A stretch of 64,000 nucleotides of DNA. It comes from an uncultured Lachnospiraceae bacterium (GTDB taxonomy: Bacteria > Bacillota > Clostridia > Lachnospirales > Lachnospiraceae). A model generated the notes under the pieces. It did no database searches and was not told the origin of the DNA. It worked only from the letters and a program-made list of their open reading frames with translations. Made by a program: the position numbers and the translations under genes. The DNA lies in contig ONHG01000009.1 in the NCBI GenBank assembly GCA_900317585.1, positions 1 to 64,000 of the forward strand. Reading direction: 5' to 3'. Of this stretch, positions 52,325 to 61,016 are shown one piece after another (positions within the stretch are counted from its first letter, which is position 1; every line of letters starts with the position of its first letter).

Positions 52325-53779
52325 ATGGGTATATTGCAAAAGGCAGACAGATGTATGGATGAGGCAGTAGCCTTATTTGGCGAAAATAAGCTTTTTTTGG
52401 CAGAGAAGAAGGCACAGGAGACAGCCAATCTTTATAAGAGCTGTGGCGCATATGAGCAGATGGCAAAGACTGTCAATTTTATGGGAGTAATATATGCATC
52501 CATTGGAGATGTAAGCATGTCGATTGACTGCTACTTAGAGGCTATGGATGTAGCTGTGGAGCAGGGCTCAACTGAGATAATCATGCTTGTAAACAATAAT
52601 ATCGGCTCACTTTATATGGAGCTTGGATTGTATGAGAAGGCTGTCAGATATTTTAACGAAGCACTGGAGCTGTGCAAGCCACCGCTGCATGGAGAGAGGG
52701 ATAACTATTATCAGGAGCTTCTCATGCTTCATCTGAATCTGTGCATATCATACACAGGAATTAATGAGTTTGAAAAGGCAGAAAAGCATCTTTCTGACGC
52801 GATACTCTTTAATGAGATAGCTGGCAGCGCTAAAAACAGATTTCTGATAGACATGTCACAGGCACATTTGCTATGGAAGATGGGAAATGAGGATGAGGTC
52901 AGAGATCATGTGGAAGAGCTGGTTGAGGGTGCGATAAACAATATCAATTCTGCCGATTATGTGCTTGAGATACTAAGCCTTTGCAATTTGTTTATGAATA
53001 TGGGGGAGTTCGATGCATGGAAAAAGGTTATTGTGGAGTATGAAAGATTTGCCAATGATACGCAAAATCTGTTTTTCCAGAAGACCTGTGTCAAGATGTG
53101 GATGAAATATGAGAGCGCCATGGGTGATACAGAGGCGTACAACAAGCTGTGCGTATATTACGCAAATCTCCACTCTATGCAGGTGAAGGAGCAGATAAAG
53201 CGTCTTGGTGATATAATCGACCTTAAGCTTCAGCTTCAGGAGACTGAGTATGAGCGCCGTAAGGCAGTCAGACTCAACTACACAGATATGCTTACAGGCA
53301 TGGGCAATAAGTTCAAGATGCGAAACGATTTTGAAAAGCTTGTGAGCAAAAATCAGGATTCAGATAGTGCAGGAATCACGTTTGGAGTAGTAGATATAGA
53401 TTTCTTCAAGTCATTTAACAGAAACAGTGGCAGAGTCACCGGTGAAGCAGTGCTAAAAGAAGTGTCATCCATAATAAATGAGAGCATCAAAGATAAGGGA
53501 ATGGGGTATCATTTCTATGGTGATGAATTCTACATAATCCTGCAGGAAACGGATGAGGATATCATTAAAAATATAGCCGAGCATATAAGACTTGAGCTTG
53601 CCAAAAAACAGATACTTCATGAGAGCTCTAAGGTGGATGAGTATCTGACTGTATCACAGGCATATGTTATCGCCCCGGATGTAAAGGTGCCGGATGAGTT
53701 TTCTAGGCTGTTTAAGATGGTGGATGAAGTGCTCAATGATGTGAAGGAAAAGGGCAGAAATGCATATAAGATAGTCTGA
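52325..53779 (+). CDS. TPR-repeat protein with degenerate GGDEF domain
   Basis: 484 residues. About 5-290 form TPR-like helical repeats (M-A-K-T-V-N-F-M-G-V-I-Y-A-S-I-G-D near 45, N-N-I-G-S-L-Y-M-E-L-G-L-Y-E-K-A near 90). After a short coiled linker a GGDEF diguanylate-cyclase fold begins at about 325 (Y-T-D-M-L-T-G-M-G-N-K-F-K). The active-site motif is Y-G-D-E-F at 398-402 instead of G-G-D-E-F, and the usual G-H-x-x-G-D is G-R-V-T-G-E, so catalysis is doubtful. It may bind rather than make cyclic di-GMP. No membrane segment. Confidence 0.85.
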   Translation: MGILQKADRCMDEAVALFGENKLFLAEKKAQETANLYKSCGAYEQMAKTVNFMGVIYASIGDVSMSIDCYLEAMDVAVEQGSTEIIMLVNNNIGSLYMELGLYEKAVRYFNEALELCKPPLHGERDNYYQELLMLHLNLCISYTGINEFEKAEKHLSDAILFNEIAGSAKNRFLIDMSQAHLLWKMGNEDEVRDHVEELVEGAINNINSADYVLEILSLCNLFMNMGEFDAWKKVIVEYERFANDTQNLFFQKTCVKMWMKYESAMGDTEAYNKLCVYYANLHSMQVKEQIKRLGDIIDLKLQLQETEYERRKAVRLNYTDMLTGMGNKFKMRNDFEKLVSKNQDSDSAGITFGVVDIDFFKSFNRNSGRVTGEAVLKEVSSIINESIKDKGMGYHFYGDEFYIILQETDEDIIKNIAEHIRLELAKKQILHESSKVDEYLTVSQAYVIAPDVKVPDEFSRLFKMVDEVLNDVKEKGRNAYKIV

Positions 53780-53805
53780 TGCATTAAGCGTATAAGACAA
53801 CTATA

Positions 53806-53843
53806 AAATGACACGCAGCTGTAAAACGTTGCGTGTCATTTTT
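53806..53843. terminator. Bidirectional terminator between the GGDEF gene and the DeoR gene
   Basis: Stem AAATGACACGCA / TGCGTGTCATTT with A run before and T run after; the two genes converge here. Confidence 0.85.
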
Positions 53844-53910
53844 GATGGATCTATATATACAGTTATAGTTATATTTGTACTTATACTTTTATATGGCTAT
53901 ATTGTCTCAT

Positions 53911-54699
53911 TTATATTCCGGATATAACAATATCAGTGCCTGCCTTCTCATATATATCTGCTGTTTCAGGTGAGATACCGGAGTCGGTGATTACCATATT
54001 GATGTCATCAAGCGATGCATAGCTTGATATGGATGTGGTATCAAACTTGGTGTGGTCTACAAGAGCCACAGTTTTAGAGGAGGCCTTGATACACATGCGC
54101 TTCAAATCAGCCTCGTATATACTGAAATCAGTCAGTCCGTCTTCTACAGAGAAGCCTCTTGCTGACACGAACGCGATATCTGTGTGTATCTTTTTGAGTA
54201 AATCAGCGCCAAGCAGTCCTTCTATGGAAGCGGATGCACTGGTTACGATACCGCCTGTCAGGATGACTGTGACACCGGGGATATCCTTTAGCTCTAAAGC
54301 CAGATTGATGCCATTGGTGATGACGGTCAGCTCTGTAAAGCCTGAAAGCTTCATGCCGAGAGTGTAGGCTGTGGAGCTGGCATCAAGGAATATACACATA
54401 TGGTCGCTTACGAGCTTTATTGCCTCGTTTGCAATCTCCTCCTTGGCCTCCTTGTTTTCCAGAGTGCGGTCATGGAACAGATAGGCCCTCGAGGTTAAAT
54501 CAGTCATGTCATGGGTTTTATCCTTGTAGATAGCACCGCCGTGAGTCTTTGTCAGAAGCTTTTCCTTATCCATCTGGTTTAAATCTGTTCTTATAGTAGT
54601 GGTCGATACACCAAGCAGTTCGCTGAGCTCATTGGTGGTGGCCTTGCGGTTTTCTTTTAAATAATCGAGAATCTTTTGTTGTCTTTCTAATTGCAGCAT
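53911..54699 (-). CDS. DeoR-family sugar-phosphate-responsive repressor
   Basis: 262 residues from ATG 54697-54699, set by AAAGAGGAAAA. The N-terminal helix-turn-helix reads R-Q-Q-K-I-L-D-Y-L-K ... V-S-T-T-T-I-R-T-D-L-N-Q-M near 8-45. The DeoR sensor domain follows, with I-F-L-D-A-S-S-T-A near 105, T-V-I-T-N-G-I-N near 127 and V-D-H-T-K-F near 208. It is divergent from the transaldolase-transketolase operon, which carries likely operators. The effector is probably a pentose or hexose phosphate. Confidence 0.9.
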   Translation of the reverse strand: MLQLERQQKILDYLKENRKATTNELSELLGVSTTTIRTDLNQMDKEKLLTKTHGGAIYKDKTHDMTDLTSRAYLFHDRTLENKEAKEEIANEAIKLVSDHMCIFLDASSTAYTLGMKLSGFTELTVITNGINLALELKDIPGVTVILTGGIVTSASASIEGLLGADLLKKIHTDIAFVSARGFSVEDGLTDFSIYEADLKRMCIKASSKTVALVDHTKFDTTSISSYASLDDINMVITDSGISPETADIYEKAGTDIVISGI

Positions 54700-54820
54700 A
54701 GATTTTCCTCTTTCTTTTGATTTCTGTTGTATTTTTACGTACATATTTTTTCACAAAGCATTGCATAAATATATAATAACTCAAATAAGTAAATAAAGCC
54801 AGTATTTTCAATTGTTTATG

Positions 54821-54935
54821 TTTGCTTTTGTTTGGCGATATTTAATTACACTTATTTTACTTTTATTTGCTTTTACTATTGCATTTATGCTTTTGAAGTG
54901 TTATATTTATATCATCAAATAAAAGCAAACGCAAA
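54821..54935. promoter_or_regulatory. Likely DeoR operators in the divergent region
   Basis: The motif TTTGCTTTTGTTTGG (54821-54835) recurs inverted as CAAATAAAAGCAAACG (54916-54931). A related TTTTATTTGCTTTTA lies between them (54861-54875). Repeated, widely spaced sites of this sort are usual for DeoR proteins, which loop DNA. Seen in sequence; the binding is inferred. Confidence 0.55.
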
Positions 54936-54960
54936 TCATATAAGATGGAGGTATTATTAA

Positions 54961-55614
54961 ATGAAGTTTTTCGTAGATACAGCAAATGTCGAGGACATTA
55001 AGAAAGCAAACGATATGGGAGTCATCTGTGGAGTTACAACAAACCCTTCACTCATCGCAAAAGAGGGCAGAGACTTCAATGAGGTAATTAAAGAAATCGC
55101 ATCTATCGTTGACGGACCGATAAGCGGAGAGGTAAAAGCCACAACAGTTGATGCAGAGGGCATGATAAAAGAAGGACGTGAAATCGCAGCTATCCATCCA
55201 AACATGGTAGTTAAGATTCCTATGACAGTTGAGGGACTTAAGGCTGTCAAGGTGCTTTCATCAGAGGGCATCAAGACAAACGTTACTCTTATTTTTTCAG
55301 CAAATCAGGCAATTCTTGCTGCAAATGCAGGTGCTACATATGTTTCACCTTTCCTTGGCAGACTTGATGATATCAGCCAGCCGGGCATTGAGCTGATCAG
55401 ACAGATTTCAGAGATTTTTGATATCTATGGATATGATACAGAGATTATTGCAGCTTCAATCAGAAACCCGATTCATGTCACAGACTGTGCACTTGCAGGA
55501 GCTGATATCGCAACAATTCCTTACAAGGTTATCGAGCAGATGACAAAGCACCCACTTACAGATCAGGGAATCGAGAAGTTCCAGGCTGATTACAGAGCCG
55601 TATTTGGGGATTAG
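54961..55614 (+). CDS. tal: Transaldolase / fructose-6-phosphate aldolase family
   Basis: A 217-residue single-domain barrel of the small transaldolase group (TalC/FSA). The start is [11 protein letters not shown]; then G-V-T-T-N-P-S-L-I near 24, the Schiff-base lysine in M-V-V-K-I-P-M-T near 86, and F-S-A-N-Q-A near 112. Length and motifs do not separate transaldolase from F6P aldolase activity, but the transketolase genes behind it favour transaldolase. GGAGG ribosome site. Confidence 0.92.
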   Translation: MKFFVDTANVEDIKKANDMGVICGVTTNPSLIAKEGRDFNEVIKEIASIVDGPISGEVKATTVDAEGMIKEGREIAAIHPNMVVKIPMTVEGLKAVKVLSSEGIKTNVTLIFSANQAILAANAGATYVSPFLGRLDDISQPGIELIRQISEIFDIYGYDTEIIAASIRNPIHVTDCALAGADIATIPYKVIEQMTKHPLTDQGIEKFQADYRAVFGD

Positions 55615-55679
55615 ATATTATAAACCAAAGACAGGTATAAATATTTTATTTCATGTCATAGATTTAACAGGAGAACAAA

Positions 55680-56519
55680 ATGAACAAATTAGAGCTTCAG
55701 ATTACAGCAAATGAAGTCAGGAAGGGTATCGTCACGGCTGTGCATTCTGCAAAGGCGGGACATCCGGGCGGCTCACTTTCTGCAGCAGATATATTTACAT
55801 ATCTGTATTTTGAGGAGATGAACATTGATCCAAAGAATCCTAAAAAGCCGGATAGAGACCGTTTTGTGCTTTCAAAGGGACACACGGCTCCGGGACTTTA
55901 CTCTACACTTGCGCAGAGAGGCTATTTTCCGGTTGAGGATTTAAAGACACTCAGACATCTGGGATCATATCTGCAGGGACATCCTGACATGAAGCATATC
56001 CCGGGTGTGGATATGTCGAGCGGTTCGCTCGGACAGGGCATTTCTGCGGCAGTTGGCATGGCACTTTCTGCAAAGCTTACAAATGATGATTACAGAGTAT
56101 ATACACTTCTCGGCGATGGCGAGATTCAGGAGGGACAGGTCTGGGAGGCTGCCATGTTTGCGGGCTTCAGAAAGCTTGATAACCTTGTTGTTATAGTTGA
56201 TAACAACGGACTTCAGATTGATGGACCAGTGGATCAGGTGTGCTCACCATATCCTATTGGTGAGAAATTCAAGGCATTTAATTTCCATGTGATTGATCTG
56301 AAGGATGGAAATGACATGGATCAGATTGCTGATGCATTTAAAGAGGCAAGAAATACAAAGGGTATGCCGACGGCAATTATAGCACATACCGTAAAGGGCA
56401 AGGGTGTTTCATTTATGGAAAATCAGGTCGGCTGGCATGGCAAGGCTCCTAATGATGAGGAGTATGCAGTTGCCATGGAGGATCTGAGAAAGGAAGGTGA
56501 AGCATTATGTCAGAAGTAA
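55680..56519 (+). CDS. Transketolase, N-terminal subunit
   Basis: 279 residues covering the thiamine-pyrophosphate domain: G-H-P-G-G-S-L-S near 26, S-K-G-H-T-A-P-G near 62, and the TPP motif G-D-G-E-I-Q-E-G-Q-V-W-E near 145 ending with the N-N of V-D-N-N-G. It is the split two-gene form. Its end overlaps the C-terminal subunit gene by 13 bases. Confidence 0.94.
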   Translation: MNKLELQITANEVRKGIVTAVHSAKAGHPGGSLSAADIFTYLYFEEMNIDPKNPKKPDRDRFVLSKGHTAPGLYSTLAQRGYFPVEDLKTLRHLGSYLQGHPDMKHIPGVDMSSGSLGQGISAAVGMALSAKLTNDDYRVYTLLGDGEIQEGQVWEAAMFAGFRKLDNLVVIVDNNGLQIDGPVDQVCSPYPIGEKFKAFNFHVIDLKDGNDMDQIADAFKEARNTKGMPTAIIAHTVKGKGVSFMENQVGWHGKAPNDEEYAVAMEDLRKEGEALCQK

Positions 56520-57445
56520 AGAAAATCGCCACACGTGTCAGCTACGGAAATGCACTTGTAGAACTTGCAAAGGAGCACGATGACGTATATGTTCTTGATG
56601 CTGACCTTGCGGCTGCCACACAGACAGCCATCTTCAAAAAGGAATTTCCAGATCGTCACATAGACTGTGGTATCGCAGAGTGCAATATGATGGGTATCGC
56701 TGCAGGAATCGCAGCAACGGGAAAGGTGCCATTTGCCAGTTCATTTGCCATGTTTGCGGCAGGTCGTGCGTTTGAGCAGGTGAGAAACTCTATTGGATAT
56801 CCTCATCTCAATGTGAAAATCGGTGCGACACACGCAGGTATTTCGGTAGGAGAGGATGGAGCTACCCACCAGTGCAACGAGGATATTGCACTCATGAGAG
56901 CAATTCCAGGCATGGTTGTAATAAACCCAAGTGATGATATAGAGGCAAAAGCCGCCGTAAAGGCAGCTTATGAGCATGAGGGCCCTGTATACATGAGGTT
57001 TGGCCGTCTTGCAACACCGATAATAAATGACAATGCAGAGTATAAATTTGAAATCGGAAAGGGTGTTACACTCCGTGAGGGAACGGATGTAGCTATCATA
57101 GCTACCGGTTTGTGCGTGGCAGAGTCACTTGCGGCGGCAGAAAAGCTTGCAGCAGATGGCGTAAATGCAAAGGTCATAAATATACATACCATCAAGCCTC
57201 TGGATGAGGAGCTTGTTGTAGCCGCAGCAAAGGAATGCGGCAGGGTGGTTACTGTGGAGGAGCACTCTGTAATAGGAGGACTTGGAGCCGCGGTATGTGA
57301 GACACTTTCGCGCAAGGCTCCAACACCGGTAAAGACAATAGGCATACAGGACTGCTTTGGTGAGTCAGGTCCTGCTGTATCTTTGCTTAAGAAATACGGA
57401 TTGGATGCAGAGGGCATTTATGCATCAGTGAAGGATTTTTTATAA
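56507..57445 (+). CDS. Transketolase, C-terminal subunit
   Basis: 312 residues with the pyrimidine-binding domain (Y-V-L-D-A-D-L-A-A-A-T; the catalytic Glu in I-A-E-C-N-M near 54; F-A-A-G-R-A-F-E-Q near 85) and the C-terminal domain (T-V-E-E-H-S-V-I-G-G-L-G near 255). Works only as a complex with the upstream subunit to shuttle two-carbon units between sugar phosphates. AGGAAGGTGAAG ribosome site inside the upstream gene. Confidence 0.95.
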   Translation: MSEVKKIATRVSYGNALVELAKEHDDVYVLDADLAAATQTAIFKKEFPDRHIDCGIAECNMMGIAAGIAATGKVPFASSFAMFAAGRAFEQVRNSIGYPHLNVKIGATHAGISVGEDGATHQCNEDIALMRAIPGMVVINPSDDIEAKAAVKAAYEHEGPVYMRFGRLATPIINDNAEYKFEIGKGVTLREGTDVAIIATGLCVAESLAAAEKLAADGVNAKVINIHTIKPLDEELVVAAAKECGRVVTVEEHSVIGGLGAAVCETLSRKAPTPVKTIGIQDCFGESGPAVSLLKKYGLDAEGIYASVKDFL

Positions 57446-57508
57446 GTATTTAAAATAGTTTGGTTTTATGATTTTTCATATTTTCCCTAATATAATAATA
57501 AACTAATA

Positions 57509-57545
57509 AAAGAAAGGACAGCCGGGATACGGTTGTCCTTTCTTC
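57509..57545 (+). terminator. Terminator of the tal-transketolase operon
   Basis: Stem AAAGAAAGGACAGCC / GGTTGTCCTTTCTT (one G-T pair), 6-7 base loop, T-rich end. Confidence 0.8.
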
Positions 57546-57714
57546 TACTTTGTATACATATAAAAACTTTAATGTTTTAATTAATGTAAAATAATTTAAT
57601 AAATTATAAAATATATATTGTGTTATAGGTTTTTATCTGATATATTAAATCTATAAATGCTGGGCGACCTGTGTTTTCGTATAACTGATAAGGCAAAAAG
57701 AAAGGGGACATCAC

Positions 57715-57957
57715 ATGGAACTGATATGTAAGAAGTGTCTGCTTAGAGAAATGGCAGAGACCGACGCAGCAATGATAAAAAAATATGTTGATGCGATAAA
57801 GGGCGAGGACAGAGTGCCGGAAAAAGAGTATGAGGCAAGGCTCGCAGTGTGCAAGGCGTGTGACAGGCTAAATGCCGGAACCTGTAATGCATGCGGCTGT
57901 TATGTGGAGCTTCGGGCGCTTACAGGCGTTTCGCACTGCCCTCATAAAAAGTGGTAG
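57715..57957 (+). CDS. Small cysteine-rich protein, DUF6171-like
   Basis: 80 residues with two zinc-ribbon-like parts: C-K-K-C near residues 5-8 and, later, C-K-A-C-D then C-N-A-C-G-C-Y plus a last H-C-P-H. The order C-x2-C ... C-x2-C ... C-x2-C-x-C ... C-P matches the small family annotated DUF6171 in Lachnospiraceae. Probably binds metal; role unknown. Single gene between two terminators, AAAGGGG ribosome site. Confidence 0.7.
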   Translation: MELICKKCLLREMAETDAAMIKKYVDAIKGEDRVPEKEYEARLAVCKACDRLNAGTCNACGCYVELRALTGVSHCPHKKW

Positions 57958-57975
57958 TACAAATAAAATAATAAC

Positions 57976-58014
57976 AAAATGACTGCGGTTTTGATTTCCG
58001 CAGTCATTTTATTA
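57976..58014. terminator. Bidirectional terminator
   Basis: Stem AAAATGACTGCGG / CCGCAGTCATTTT around an 8-base loop, T-rich after and A-rich before. It lies between the Cys-rich gene and the convergent ArsR-type gene. Confidence 0.85.
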
Positions 58015-58950
58015 TTATTTAGTGTTTTTTTCAGTGTCAAGAGGTGCATAATTGATGGATACAACAATGTCCTGATCGTAGTTACCGAAGCTTTTTCCGA
58101 ATATTGTGAGTCCGCCGACATGGGCAGAATCCTCCTCGACAGCTATGCGGAAGCGGATGGTGCTTGTGTAGTCAAGCTTTAGCTCAGAGGTTGTGATATC
58201 TGATATCTTAAGACCGTCTATGAAGGTGCCTTTATGATTTATGACTAAAAGCTTAAGTAGACCGTATTGATTCCAGTTCTGAGGCCACCATTCAGGGGTG
58301 AACATTCCGCGTACATCTCCATAGTCACCGGGAGAGGTCCAGGTGCCGACCAGAGTGTCATTGATGTAAAAGCTTATATCACTTGGCCAGTCGTTGTCGA
58401 TGCCCGGAGCCTCAGAACTTATCTCAGCTGAGAGTGAAAGCTGGGTGATTTTCTGATTACGTGGAATGAGGTTTGGAATTACATATTCCACATAGCCCTT
58501 TGTGAACCACATAATGTCTGCATTGAAATGATCAGGATGGTCAAAGTAACGCACGTCATCGAGCTCTCCTATCACAAATGAGGATGTAGCCATGCCACAG
58601 GTTGGACAGATATTGTGAGATGAAAACTGCCCTACCTTTATGGATGTGTTGTATACGTTACTTAAGTCTATTGGTTTTTCAATTTCTACTAATATACGAT
58701 CCTGAATCAGTGAACACAGCTTCTGGTTGCCGTGACCGGATGAATCGTTTGAGGCGGAGATAAGTCCACACTCCTCAAGCTTTTTTATATGTCCGGTTAA
58801 AGCTCCATTGCTGATGTTTAGCTCGTTTGCAATCTGATTCATGCTCATCTGGTTATTCTCGAGCAGAATTTTTAAAATCTGGATACGAATATCAGAGCCG
58901 AGAGCTTTAAACAGTTCGAGACCATCGTCTAATGATGTGATATGTATCAT
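58015..58950 (-). CDS. ArsR-type regulator with large C-terminal sensor-like domain
   Basis: 311 residues. The N-terminal 80 form a winged helix of the ArsR kind (L-F-K-A-L-G-S-D-I-R-I-Q-I-L-K-I-L-L ... I-S-N-G-A-L-T-G-H-I-K-K-L-E-E-C-G-L-I). A C-P-T-C-G segment near 112 could hold a metal or be structural. The rest, about 130-305, is beta-rich with many aromatics (W-T-S-P-G-D-Y-G-D-V-R-G-M-F-T-P-E-W-W-P) and looks like a carbohydrate-binding jelly roll. Classical ArsR proteins are only about 100 residues. It is divergent from the GH51 gene; repeated motifs in between are candidate operators. AGGAGAATC ribosome site. Confidence 0.75.
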   Translation of the reverse strand: MIHITSLDDGLELFKALGSDIRIQILKILLENNQMSMNQIANELNISNGALTGHIKKLEECGLISASNDSSGHGNQKLCSLIQDRILVEIEKPIDLSNVYNTSIKVGQFSSHNICPTCGMATSSFVIGELDDVRYFDHPDHFNADIMWFTKGYVEYVIPNLIPRNQKITQLSLSAEISSEAPGIDNDWPSDISFYINDTLVGTWTSPGDYGDVRGMFTPEWWPQNWNQYGLLKLLVINHKGTFIDGLKISDITTSELKLDYTSTIRFRIAVEEDSAHVGGLTIFGKSFGNYDQDIVVSINYAPLDTEKNTK

Positions 58951-59080
58951 ATATAGATTCTCCTAAAATATTTTATAAAATTAACAACGAGTTCTTGTGC
59001 GTAAATCATGTTTTAATTATAGAAATAAGCTCCTATGTTGTCAATATATTATTGTATAGTTTTAAGCTATATTGAAGTAT

Positions 59081-59200
59081 GTTTTAAAATAATTTAAACA
59101 TATTGTGCAATATGTATAACTTGCATGAGTTTGACAATAAAATAAAATAAAATCTTATATATTATTAAATAACGTATAAAATAGTTTAAAATAATCTAAA
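59081..59200. promoter_or_regulatory. Candidate operators of the ArsR-type regulator
   Basis: GTTTTAAAATAATTTAAAC (59081-59099, nearly palindromic) and GTTTAAAATAATCTAAA (59184-59200) are close copies about 103 bases apart. The second ends just before the -35 box of the GH51 promoter. The remainder of 58951-59328 is AT-rich with no gene. Confidence 0.5.
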
Positions 59201-59207
59201 ATAAATA

Positions 59208-59236
59208 TTGACATTGCAGCTACTCTCATGTATATT
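59208..59236 (+). promoter_or_regulatory. Promoter of the GH51 gene
   Basis: Consensus -35 TTGACA (59208-59213), 17-base spacer, -10 TATATT (59231-59236). Confidence 0.65.
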
Positions 59237-59328
59237 ATGTACATAAGCAAAACACATTAACAATCAGTGCACTTATGTGTGCAACAATGGCAGAGCAGGA
59301 TAAATGTATAAGAGATAAAGGAGAAACT

Positions 59329-60849
59329 ATGGCAAAAATTATTGTTAATAATGAGATTAAAAAGAGCACAATTGCTCCGGAGATTTATGGACATTTTTCA
59401 GAGCATCTCGGAAGATGTATCTACGAGGGATTATTTGTAGGGGAGAATTCAGATATACCAAACGTAAACGGCATGCGTACTGATGTTGTAGATGCATTAA
59501 AGGAAATGAAGATACCTGTGCTCCGCTGGCCGGGCGGCTGCTTTGCAGATGAGTATCACTGGATGGATGGAATCGGTCCTAAAGAGAAGAGAAAAAAGAT
59601 GATCAACACACACTGGGGTGGTGTAGTTGAGGACAACAGCTTCGGAACACATGAGTTTTTTGAGCTTTGCAGACAGTTAGGCTGCAAGACATATGTGAAC
59701 GGAAATTTAGGAAGCGGAACAGTGCGCGAGATGAGTGAGTGGGTAGAGTACATCACATTTAACGGAGTATCACCTATGGCTGATTTGCGTAAGGAAAACG
59801 GACACGAAGACCCATGGACTATTGACTACTTCGGTGTGGGAAATGAGAACTGGGGATGTGGTGGAAACATGCGTCCTGAGCATTATGCAGATGAATACCG
59901 CAGATACCAGACTTATGTCAGAAATTATGCAGGCAATCAGCCAATCAATAAAATCTGCTGTGGTCCAAATGTGGATGACTATGAGTGGACAAAGAAGGTG
60001 ATGGCTACATGCTTCGATCATTGTGAGCCTAGATTCCATGGTCAGATGGATGGATTATCACTTCATTATTACACACTTCCGGAGACAGAGGATGACTGGA
60101 ATATCAAGGGAAGTGCGACAGATTTTACTGAGGATATTTTTTATCAGACTCTTAAGAGAGGATATTTCATGGAGGAGCTCATCAATCGTCATGGAGCTAT
60201 AATGGATGAGTATGATCCTGATAAGAATATAGGTCTTATTGTTGATGAGTGGGGCATCTGGTCAGATGTGGAGCCTGGTACCAATCCGGGATTCTTATAT
60301 CAGCAGAACACAATGCGTGATGCGCTTGTTGCAGGTATGACATTAAACATTTTCAACAAGCATTCCGACCGTGTGAAGATGGCATGTATTGCACAGCTTA
60401 TAAATGTGCTTCAGTCTGTAATGCTCACAGACGGCGATAAGATGATAAAGACACCTACATATTATGTATTCCATATGATGAGACATCATCAGGGCGCAGC
60501 TCTTTTGGACAGCTCTCTTGTAGGAGGAACTACAGTTGGTACAGGAAAGAATGAGCTTCCGAAGGTTTTTGAGTCTGTATCAGAGGATAAGGATGGAGTG
60601 ATTACAGTCACACTTACAAACAATTCTCTTGAGTCGTCAGAGGATGTTGATATTATGCTCACAAATGAGGGTGACAAATACAGTGTAAGTGAGGCCAGAT
60701 ACATCGAAGGTGCCATGGATGCACACAATACCTTTGAAGCACCTGAGGTAGTGGATGAGAAGGATTTCACAGCATATGAAAATACACAGACCGGTGTGAA
60801 GGTTACTCTTCCGGCATGCAGTGTTGTTACACTTAGATTATCGAAATAA
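59329..60849 (+). CDS. GH51 alpha-L-arabinofuranosidase
   Basis: 506 residues from ATG 59329, set by AAAGGAGAAAC. It cleaves terminal alpha-arabinofuranosyl units from arabinan, arabinoxylan or their oligosaccharides. The start [18 protein letters not shown] is typical. Also seen are R-W-P-G-G-C-F-A-D near 65, acid/base E173 in G-N-E-N-W-G-C-G-G, and nucleophile E307 in I-V-D-E-W-G. The C-terminal beta domain ends S-V-V-T-L-R. No signal peptide, so it acts inside the cell on imported oligosaccharides. Confidence 0.95.
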   Translation: MAKIIVNNEIKKSTIAPEIYGHFSEHLGRCIYEGLFVGENSDIPNVNGMRTDVVDALKEMKIPVLRWPGGCFADEYHWMDGIGPKEKRKKMINTHWGGVVEDNSFGTHEFFELCRQLGCKTYVNGNLGSGTVREMSEWVEYITFNGVSPMADLRKENGHEDPWTIDYFGVGNENWGCGGNMRPEHYADEYRRYQTYVRNYAGNQPINKICCGPNVDDYEWTKKVMATCFDHCEPRFHGQMDGLSLHYYTLPETEDDWNIKGSATDFTEDIFYQTLKRGYFMEELINRHGAIMDEYDPDKNIGLIVDEWGIWSDVEPGTNPGFLYQQNTMRDALVAGMTLNIFNKHSDRVKMACIAQLINVLQSVMLTDGDKMIKTPTYYVFHMMRHHQGAALLDSSLVGGTTVGTGKNELPKVFESVSEDKDGVITVTLTNNSLESSEDVDIMLTNEGDKYSVSEARYIEGAMDAHNTFEAPEVVDEKDFTAYENTQTGVKVTLPACSVVTLRLSK

Positions 60850-60856
60850 TATTAAA

Positions 60857-60924
60857 ACAGCTATTCAGAATCACTGGGAATAAAAAGCAGGTTTTCCTGT
60901 TCCTCAAGTGGTTCTGAATAGTTA
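60857..60924. repeat. Short inverted-repeat element between GH51 and GH127 genes
   Basis: About 68 bases: left CAGCTATTCAGAATCACT, right AGTGGTTCTGAATAGTTAT, near-perfect inverted copies, with an inner AGCAGG / CCTG hairpin. Its ends match those of the elements at 24848, 27722, 29164 and 49545. It could fold into one long hairpin in the mRNA linking the two arabinosidase genes. Confidence 0.65.
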
Positions 60925-61016
60925 TGTATTAAAAGAAAAATCGCTTTTTATGATGCTTGCAAATATTGGCTGGTCAATTTTGCTGGTTGCAGTATTTTAT
61001 ATGGAGAGAGTAGAAT

